Source: Paracoccaceae bacterium (GTDB taxonomy: Bacteria > Pseudomonadota > Alphaproteobacteria > Rhodobacterales > Rhodobacteraceae). Taken from it: 28,832 bases of DNA. Of this stretch, positions 23,624 to 28,832 are shown in pieces (position 1 is the first letter of the stretch; every line of letters begins with the position of its first letter). Under the pieces are notes generated by a model. It saw only the letters and a list, made by a program, of their open reading frames with translations. It did not search any database and was not told the DNA's origin. The position numbers and the translations under genes were made by a program. The stretch lies in the NCBI GenBank assembly GCA_020852535.1, contig JADZAO010000072.1:1-28832 (forward strand). The letters are read 5' to 3'.

Positions 23624-23660
23624 AACGAAAAACACCCGCAAGCTTTCGGTGCGGGCGTTC
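23624..23660 (-). terminator. Intrinsic terminator of rpsO
   Basis: AACGCCCGCA pairs with TGCGGGTGTT (one G-U) around a 9-nt loop, followed by TTTTCG on the minus strand, 23 bp after the rpsO stop. It would limit readthrough into pnp. Confidence 0.82.
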
Positions 23661-23682
23661 CGTTTTGTAACCGTGATTTAGA

Positions 23683-23952
23683 CTAGCGACGCAAACCGAG
23701 GCGGCCGATCAGCGACTGGTAGCGGTCTTCGTCCTTAGCCTTAAGGTAATCCAAGAGCTTGCGACGCTGAGCAACCATCATCAGAAGACCGCGACGTGAA
23801 TGATTATCTTTCTTGTGATCTTTGAAGTGCTCGGTCAGCGTAGCAACACGCGACGACAGGATCGCAACCTGAACTTCCGGCGAGCCGGTGTCATTCTCTT
23901 TAGTGGCGTATTCCTTGATAAGGCGAGCTTTTTCTTCGACGGTGATCGACAT
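23683..23952 (-). CDS. rpsO: Ribosomal protein uS15
   Basis: A primary 16S rRNA-binding protein of the 30S subunit. The 89-residue sequence MSITVEEKARLIKEYA...GSPEVQVAILSSRV...HKKDNHSRRGLLMMVAQRRKLLDYLK...IGRLGLRR is complete uS15. I chose ATG 23952 because AAGGAG lies 7 nt upstream and the family starts here; the longer frame to 24117 adds unrelated residues. Self-repression through leader binding is known for S15 in several bacteria; the roughly 150-nt region upstream could hold such an element but I cannot fold it reliably. Confidence 0.98.
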   Translation of the reverse strand: MSITVEEKARLIKEYATKENDTGSPEVQVAILSSRVATLTEHFKDHKKDNHSRRGLLMMVAQRRKLLDYLKAKDEDRYQSLIGRLGLRR

Positions 23953-24420
23953 CAATATCTCCTTTGAAGAGGGTGATGGCACAAGCCGGGATGTCGTCCA
24001 GCAGGGCCGTTGATACCTTTGAAAGACAAAGGATGCGGACGTATAAAAGGGAATCGCTACAAAAGGGAAGTCTGTTTCGTCACGACGACCAACCACGGCG
24101 ACAGAACCGTTAACCAAGAATTAAAAAAGAGACGCCAAAGATCTGTTAGAAATGGATAATTTATCCTCGCCAATCAAATGTAGTATTGACGCAAAGATCT
24201 GCTGCAGATGTGGAATATCAGTATACTAGGGCTCTTTAATCTGATCGGGCTGGTTGCGTCCGGTTTGGTTATAAATCCAATAATTGGGTAAGATAATGAT
24301 CTCGCCGCACCCGAAAAACTCAACGACACGGTCACGAACTAGAGACATAACTAAGTAGCTAGAAAGAGAGAAAAAGCCTGACGCCAAAAAAACCAGCCGG
24401 AACCGATGGCGAGGACAAGG
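23953..24420. other. Leader of rpsO and adjoining gap, no recognised gene
   Basis: It contains the rpsO leader, a palindrome GGATAATTTATCC near 24154-24166, the direct repeat CAAAGATCTG (near 24137 and 24192), and a 40-codon minus-strand frame (24348-24226, MSLVRDRVVEFFGCGEIIIL...) with no ribosome site and no recognised relative. Two TTCCCTTTT words near 24053-24073 on the minus strand precede TATACG, a possible but weak rpsO promoter. Confidence 0.35.
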
Positions 24421-24451
24421 TTGACCCTACAGAGCGTAATATTAGGGTCAA
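24421..24451. promoter_or_regulatory. 9-bp inverted repeat across the DUF1643 stop codon
   Basis: TTGACCCTA and TAGGGTCAA are perfect arms around a 13-nt loop. The right arm includes the DUF1643 stop codon. No U tract follows in either direction, so it is either a stabilising 3' hairpin, a factor-dependent termination aid or a protein-binding dyad. Confidence 0.4.
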
Positions 24452-24960
24452 TTTGACCAAATCTCCGGATGGCGATCATATTTGATGGACAATGGATGCT
24501 TCGGATGACCATCCTGCGTAAAGCCAAGCGCGTAAAGCGGACAACCAGCGGAACGCAACAGTCTCTCGACCTCTGGTCCACGATCCATGAAGGCGCCATG
24601 CGCACCCCATGCGCAAATGATACGATCCGCCCATTCCACAGCACTCTGACTAATGAACGCATCGTTGAAAGGACCAACGGGATCTGACTGCACCCGCATC
24701 AAACGAGGATTGGTAGAACGGAAAGCAAAGATATTTGTCACACGAAACGCACCAAAACCAAGTGCCCGTGCACGCCTCTCGCAGCGCTCGACTGTTGGAT
24801 CGTTCTGCGTTTCGGTGGCAGTCGAAGGGTTGAGCATCACAAAAAGCACCCTTTGGCTGTCAAGGTTCCATACCCGCGTCAATAGGTAGCGATAGCTTTC
24901 GCAATCGGAATACACCGCCGTGCTCTCCGCATCGCCTTTTTGGTGGTGCCGTGTGATCAT
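24448..24960 (-). CDS. DUF1643 family protein
   Basis: A 170-residue cytoplasmic protein of the DUF1643 family, function unknown, found widely in bacteria and phages. The diagnostic block is VLFVMLNPSTATETQNDPTVERCERRA (in two adjacent parts, residues about 38-64), followed by GFGAFRVTNIFAFRSTNP and the WADRIICAWGAHG strand. Start ATG 24960. The gene sits 88 bp downstream of truB on the same strand; this truB-DUF1643-rpsO-pnp order is usual in Rhodobacterales, suggesting cotranscription with truB. The conserved Asn-Pro-Ser and Cys-Ala-Trp-Gly segments suggest an enzyme active site, but no activity is established. Confidence 0.88.
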   Translation of the reverse strand: MITRHHQKGDAESTAVYSDCESYRYLLTRVWNLDSQRVLFVMLNPSTATETQNDPTVERCERRARALGFGAFRVTNIFAFRSTNPRLMRVQSDPVGPFNDAFISQSAVEWADRIICAWGAHGAFMDRGPEVERLLRSAGCPLYALGFTQDGHPKHPLSIKYDRHPEIWSN

Positions 24961-25048
24961 CCTTTATACCCTTTATCAGCGTCGGTGGGTTATCTGCCAT
25001 CCGGAGACCCCGAGAATATTTGAACCAACGCAGAAGCGAAAGCAGCCA

Positions 25049-25951
25049 TCAATTAAACACGCGGATCGGATGCAATTCTCCGGATTTGTAAATACCGACA
25101 GCCACGGCACGACCCTGATAGCTAGCCCATACCTGATCGCACGGTCCGACATTTAATCCACTCACCTTACCCGGATTACCATTCTTAAGCCGCGCCGCGC
25201 CTTCGGCTGTAGCAAAAACTTCGGGAAGGTCTACAAGAGCAAACTCAAGCGGCAACAAAAGCGCGTCAATCTCATCGGTACGAGCAAGACAATCGATGCG
25301 TTCAAAGCTTACCCCCTGCGATGCATTAAACGGACCAGACCATTCGCGCCGAAGCCAAGACACATGGCCAAGACAGCCAAGCGCCTGCCCCAGATCGCGG
25401 GCGATAGACCGAACATAGCCGCCCTTGCCACAAACCATTTCCAACTCGACATGGTCAGCGTCCATCCGACCGAGCACCCTCAAGCTTTTCACCCAGAGCG
25501 GACGCGCGGCGAGTTCCATCGTCTTACCCTCGCGTGCCAGATCATAGGCACGTTTACCGTTGGACTTGACGGCCGAGAATTGCGGAGGCACCTGCATAAT
25601 CTCGCCTTGGAAAGCGCTAATAGCAACCGCGATAGCGGCATCTGTCGGGCGCAGGTCGGAAGCAGCAATTACCTCGCCCTCTGCGTCGTCTGTAGTCGTG
25701 GCTGCGCCAAGACGCACCATGAAGCGATAACATTTAAGTGCATCTACAATATAAGGTACTGTCTTCGTCGCCTCACCCAGAGCCACGGCCAGAACGCCAG
25801 TCGCCGCCGGATCAAGCGTTCCCGCGTGTCCTGCCTTTTGCGCCTGAAACGCCCATTTCATCTTATTCACAACGGCAGTTGAAGTGATACCTGCGGGTTT
25901 ATCAATGACAAGCCAGCCCGAAACCGCCCTGCCTTTTTTTGTCCGCACCAT
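25049..25951 (-). CDS. truB: tRNA pseudouridine-55 synthase
   Basis: Isomerises U55 of the T loop to pseudouridine in most tRNAs. The 300-residue protein shows the family landmarks: GWLVIDKPAGITS near 12-24, catalytic Asp47 in GHAGTLDPAATGVL, KCYRFMVRLGAATTTDDAEG, VPPQFSAVKSNGKRAYDLAR and CGKGGYVRSIARDLG. The start is ATG 25951 with AGGG upstream. It diverges from pgsA across 120 bp. Upstream partners rbfA and infB, common in other bacteria, are not here. Confidence 0.97.
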   Translation of the reverse strand: MVRTKKGRAVSGWLVIDKPAGITSTAVVNKMKWAFQAQKAGHAGTLDPAATGVLAVALGEATKTVPYIVDALKCYRFMVRLGAATTTDDAEGEVIAASDLRPTDAAIAVAISAFQGEIMQVPPQFSAVKSNGKRAYDLAREGKTMELAARPLWVKSLRVLGRMDADHVELEMVCGKGGYVRSIARDLGQALGCLGHVSWLRREWSGPFNASQGVSFERIDCLARTDEIDALLLPLEFALVDLPEVFATAEGAARLKNGNPGKVSGLNVGPCDQVWASYQGRAVAVGIYKSGELHPIRVFN

Positions 25952-26071
25952 CGCGTTATCCCTTTCATGATAAGGCTATGGCTGCTAGTCAAGCCAACCA
26001 ATCGCGTCAACCTTACTCTGCGTCACCTTTCCCCTTCCACATCCACACAAATGCCTGTTATCCCTTTACCC

Positions 26072-26737
26072 ATGAAATGGACATTATCAAACACCTTGAC
26101 CATCATCCGTCTGTTTGCCGCGCCCAGCGTAGCGGTGATGTTCCTGTATTTTCATCGTCCACTCGCAGACTGGTTCGCGCTAGCACTGTTTATCACCGCA
26201 GCGATCACCGACTGGTTCGATGGCTACATAGCGCGCGCATGGAAACAAGAAAGCAAGTTTGGCGCAATGCTGGACCCAATCGCCGACAAAGCGATGGTCG
26301 TAATCGCGCTTGTGATCATCACCGGCTACTCGGGCATGAACCCGTGGCTGATCCTACCAGTCACCGCAATCTTATTTCGCGAGGTCTTCGTCTCGGGTCT
26401 GCGGGAGTTTCTAGGGGCCAAAGCCGGACTTCTTAGCGTAACCAAGCTGGCTAAATGGAAGACAACCGCGCAAATGGTCGCCATTTCAGTACTATTTCTA
26501 GGCACGGGCCTCGAACATCTGGAAGGCATTGCCCGTCAAGGTATGACACCAGACCAATATGCCGAACTGGTAACGCAAGGCTTGGCCGATCCTATCAGGT
26601 CTTGCGGCACACGAGGATGTTCGTCCTATGCCACAATGGTTGGACTGAGCTTGATCTGGATCGCAGCAATACTCACCTTGATGACAGGATGGGACTACTT
26701 TCGCAAATCTCTGCCCTTCCTGCGCGAGGATAAATGA
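26072..26737 (+). CDS. pgsA: CDP-diacylglycerol-glycerol-3-phosphate 3-phosphatidyltransferase
   Basis: Makes phosphatidylglycerol phosphate from CDP-diacylglycerol in the inner membrane, the first committed step to phosphatidylglycerol and cardiolipin. The CDP-alcohol phosphotransferase signature DGX2ARX8GX3DX3D is complete: D50, G51, A54, R55, G64, D68 and D72. Five or so hydrophobic helices are visible (for example 36-46, 74-88, 90-105, 125-140 and near 190-208). I chose ATG 26072 (MKWTLSNTLTIIRL), the family start; no clear ribosome site precedes it, and an in-frame ATG at 26051 would add seven residues. Its stop overlaps the moaD start (ATGA). Confidence 0.95.
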   Translation: MKWTLSNTLTIIRLFAAPSVAVMFLYFHRPLADWFALALFITAAITDWFDGYIARAWKQESKFGAMLDPIADKAMVVIALVIITGYSGMNPWLILPVTAILFREVFVSGLREFLGAKAGLLSVTKLAKWKTTAQMVAISVLFLGTGLEHLEGIARQGMTPDQYAELVTQGLADPIRSCGTRGCSSYATMVGLSLIWIAAILTLMTGWDYFRKSLPFLREDK

Positions 26738-26982
26738 TCAACGTAATATATTTCGCATGGGTCCGCGAGAGAATCGGCCTACCGCGCGAACGGATCGAAA
26801 CCAATGCGGCAACGGTTTTAGATCTGATAGACGAACTTTCCGCCCGCGAAGCGCGCTACGCGGCAGCTTTTGCCGACCGCGCCTCGCTTCGAGTGGCGCT
26901 GGATCAGAAACTTTCATCATTCGACGCCCCGCTTATAGATGTACAAGAAGTCGCCTTTTTTCCTCCCATGACGGGTGGTTAA
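26734..26982 (+). CDS. moaD: Molybdopterin synthase small subunit (sulfur carrier)
   Basis: A ubiquitin-fold carrier whose C-terminal Gly-Gly is adenylated and thiocarboxylated, then donates sulfur to precursor Z within molybdopterin synthase. The 82-residue protein starts MINVIYFAWVRERIGLP and ends EVAFFPPMTGG, with the essential Gly81-Gly82. The start overlaps the pgsA stop by 4 bp and the stop is 1 bp before moaE, so pgsA-moaD-moaE is a tight operon, a grouping common in Rhodobacterales. Confidence 0.96.
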   Translation: MINVIYFAWVRERIGLPRERIETNAATVLDLIDELSAREARYAAAFADRASLRVALDQKLSSFDAPLIDVQEVAFFPPMTGG

Positions 26983-26983
26983 C

Positions 26984-27424
26984 ATGCGCATCGTCGTCCA
27001 AGCCGCACCTTTAAATCTGGGCGCAGAAACCAATACCTTTGCGGCGAATGCCAAAGGGGCAGGCGCAATCGTCACTTTTACCGGACTGGTCCGCGACAAT
27101 GGCGGAACGCTGACAGCAATGGAAATCGAGCATTATCCAGGCATGACCGAAAAAGCGATTGCGACAATCACGACCGAAGCCACAACCCGCTGGTCTCTTA
27201 CCGATGCGCTGGTGATCCACCGCTTCGGTAGACTAGCAGCCAACGAGCCTATCATGATGATCGCTACTGCAGCGCTGCACCGAACCAATGCCTTCGCAGC
27301 GGCAGAATTTCTAATGGATTACCTGAAATCTCGCGCACCATTCTGGAAAAAGGAAATCAGTGCGAGCGGTGCAAAATGGGTCGCAGCCAAAGACGCAGAC
27401 GAGACCGCACTGAACCGCTGGTAG
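26984..27424 (+). CDS. moaE: Molybdopterin synthase catalytic subunit
   Basis: Forms the heterotetramer with MoaD that inserts the dithiolene sulfurs to make molybdopterin. The 146-residue protein shows GAIVTFTGLVRDN near 28-40, MEIEHYPGMTEKAI, VIHRFGRLAANEPIMMIA and KSRAPFWKKEI near 120-130, whose lysines line the active site. I chose ATG 26984, directly after the moaD stop, over GTG 26975. It is convergent with the glycosyltransferase gene (24 bp between stops). The pair implies the cell still makes molybdenum enzymes; none is encoded here. Confidence 0.96.
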   Translation: MRIVVQAAPLNLGAETNTFAANAKGAGAIVTFTGLVRDNGGTLTAMEIEHYPGMTEKAIATITTEATTRWSLTDALVIHRFGRLAANEPIMMIATAALHRTNAFAAAEFLMDYLKSRAPFWKKEISASGAKWVAAKDADETALNRW

Positions 27425-27448
27425 TTGACCAGAAAAAACCGTTCAGGA

Positions 27449-28288
27449 CTACCGTGGAAGGTAAACCCCCTTATCTCTCCAAGCCGAAAGAGCCCCAACA
27501 ATTTGTCCTAGAGAGCGCAAACGTCTACGCTTGGAAAACAAATTATGCGGCAAAAACAAACCGCCCACTGCCGGCACAAACGCCCGCAAGAACGGCAACG
27601 GACGGCGATACTTATGCAAAACATAACAACGTGACCGCGCCATATGATACCCTTTGAACCACGCTGCCGTACGCGGCGCTCCGGTTCCAGCGATGTGGCG
27701 CACTTGCGCTTCGGGAATGTGCCAAAGCGTTCCGTACTGACCAAGCCGGATCGCGATGTCGTGGTCTTCATGATAAAGAAATATCGACGGATCGAAACCA
27801 CCGATGCGTTCGAACAGGCTACGCCGGACAAACAGTGCACAGCCTGTCAGAATCAATACCGGCTCGGCCATTGCAGGCACAGCTTTACGTATGCCCCCAC
27901 CAGGCAGCAAAATCGAAGTCGTCTTAAACTGTGCCCGTCCACGACCGTCAAGCACCAAAGGATTTGCGGCCACAAGGTCCGGCAAGCGCCGTGCTGCCGT
28001 TTCCAGCGCGGCTATACAGCCTTGGCCGAGAACCACATCAGGATTAACGAAGAACAAAAACTCGGTCCTTGCCTGCGTAGCTCCAGCGTTACAGCCACGT
28101 CCGAAGCCCTCATTTTGGTCCCTCCGCACCAGCAACGCCCCAAATTCCGCAGCAAGCGGTGCAAGATTGTCGTTGCCACCATTGTCGACGACCACACATT
28201 CCGCCTGCCCGACTACAGATTCCAGCATTTTTCGCAAGACGGCACTGCTGTTATAAGAAACCGTCACTACGGTGGTGGCGCTAGTCAA
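27449..28288 (-). CDS. Family-2 glycosyltransferase
   Basis: A GT-A fold glycosyltransferase of the rhamnosyltransferase-like GT2 group, transferring a sugar from a nucleotide donor to an unknown acceptor such as a cell-surface polysaccharide. TVVTVSYNS opens the nucleotide-binding domain; VVVDNGGND, NEGFGRGCNAGA and the metal site FFVNPDV follow; ILTGCALFVRRSLFERIGGFD and YHEDHDIAIRLGQYG form the acceptor side, and the tail carries a basic, hydrophobic region (about 225-260). I chose TTG 28288, because GGAG lies 8 nt upstream and this places the start just before TVVTVSYN; GTG 28318 in the same frame is the alternative. No polysaccharide cluster surrounds it, so its product is unknown. Confidence 0.88.
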   Translation of the reverse strand: MTSATTVVTVSYNSSAVLRKMLESVVGQAECVVVDNGGNDNLAPLAAEFGALLVRRDQNEGFGRGCNAGATQARTEFLFFVNPDVVLGQGCIAALETAARRLPDLVAANPLVLDGRGRAQFKTTSILLPGGGIRKAVPAMAEPVLILTGCALFVRRSLFERIGGFDPSIFLYHEDHDIAIRLGQYGTLWHIPEAQVRHIAGTGAPRTAAWFKGYHMARSRCYVLHKYRRPLPFLRAFVPAVGGLFLPHNLFSKRRRLRSLGQIVGALSAWRDKGVYLPR

Positions 28289-28374
28289 GGCTTTGTCTCC
28301 AGTTAACAACCGCAACACAAAAACACAGTTTTACGCAGTCGAGTCAAAACCGCCCCATACTCTGAAACCTTTGG

Positions 28375-28832
28375 TTAATTGGACACTTTAGCAAATCTCA
28401 AATAGGGAAGTCTAATATCCAGCTCACCAAAACGCTCTTTCGCTTGGTCGTTGTTCAAAGCCAACGCCACGATGACATCCTGACCCGGGACCCAGTTCGC
28501 AGGCGTGGCCAAAGGCACACCATCGGTCGCCTGCACGGCGTCGAGGGCCCGCAGTATCTCAGCAAAGTTGCGACCAACCGACATCGGGTAGGTCATGGTC
28601 AACCGCACCTTCTTATCCGGCCCGATAATATAAACCGTCCGCACCGTAGCCGAATGGGCAGGCGTACGCCCCTCGGTCGGCAGATAATAATCGGCAGGCA
28701 ACATGTCATATGCTTTAGCCAAGGTCAGTGACGAATCGTCAATGATCGGGAAATCGGCAGGCGCGCCGCCAAATGCCTCGATATCGCGTTTCCACTTCTC
28801 GTGATCGCTGACCGAGTCAACCGATACGCCAA
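28375..28832 (-). CDS. 1-Cys peroxiredoxin, Prx6 type (N-terminus beyond window)
   Basis: A thiol peroxidase that reduces peroxides. The 152 visible codons are the C-terminal two thirds: GVSVDSVSDHEKWKRDIEAF, FPIIDDSSLTLAKAYDM, the long-form segment LPADYYLPTEGRTPAHSATVR, VYIIGPDKKVRLTMTYPMSVGRNFAEILRALDAVQ and the C-terminal extension TPANWVPGQDVIVALAL...LPYLR that defines the Prx6/AhpC-TSA C-terminal subfamily. The peroxidatic cysteine (usually PVCTTE near residue 45) lies outside the window and cannot be checked. The frame is open to the window edge, so it is cut only by the window. Confidence 0.93.
   Translation of the reverse strand, partial: GVSVDSVSDHEKWKRDIEAFGGAPADFPIIDDSSLTLAKAYDMLPADYYLPTEGRTPAHSATVRTVYIIGPDKKVRLTMTYPMSVGRNFAEILRALDAVQATDGVPLATPANWVPGQDVIVALALNNDQAKERFGELDIRLPYLRFAKVSN

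Noticed and set aside
24226..24348. A 40-residue minus-strand ORF beyond DUF1643 as a gene.
   Set aside because: No ribosome binding site, no recognised relative, and short enough to occur by chance.

Overview
This is ordinary chromosomal DNA from an alphaproteobacterium, almost certainly of the Rhodobacterales (Roseobacter/Rhodobacter group). The evidence is protein-level similarity of every conserved gene to that group, and several local gene orders I know from it: tlpA/argH/small lipoprotein/lysA/DUF4175/zinc-ribbon/ftsE/ftsX/plsC, pyk/rpmI/rplT/pheS/pheT, panB-panC, and pnp/rpsO/DUF1643/truB. No prophage, CRISPR array, insertion sequence, integron, tRNA or rRNA gene is visible.

Layout. 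1-439 (-): 3'-truncated TlpA thioredoxin, divergent from argH. 463-8036: argH, a 42-residue lipoprotein, lysA, a large DUF4175 membrane protein, then a broken divisome neighbourhood (zinc-ribbon pseudogene on -, ftsE/ftsX fused by deletion on +), and plsC. 8419-11140 (-): accA, RTX remnant, DUF1244, N-formylglutamate amidohydrolase. 11286-17512 (+): pyk, rpmI-rplT with promoter and terminator, pheS-pheT. 17649-20402 (-): DUF1523 protein, a frameshifted small membrane protein, panC, panB. 20945-21110 (+): a decayed zf-TFIIB-like gene. 21177-25951 (-): pnp, rpsO, DUF1643, truB. 26072-27424 (+): pgsA-moaD-moaE. 27449-28832 (-): family-2 glycosyltransferase and the C-terminal part of a 1-Cys peroxiredoxin.

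The intact genes are nearly all housekeeping: arginine, lysine and pantothenate synthesis, fatty-acid and phospholipid synthesis, glycolysis, translation, RNA decay and molybdopterin synthesis.

I did not find a new molecular system. The notable pattern is accessory-gene decay around intact core genes. Five loci are broken in different ways: two nonsense codons in the zinc-ribbon gene, an in-frame deletion fusing FtsE to FtsX, a frameshift in a homopolymer in a small membrane protein, and heavily eroded remnants of an RTX protein and a zf-TFIIB protein. Some breaks look recent (long frames still open) and others old. This suggests a lineage undergoing gene loss, such as a host-associated or specialised roseobacter relative; the lifestyle is inference. 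Secondary points are a possible ATT start in accA and a pair of matching 15-bp palindromes between pnp and rpsO.
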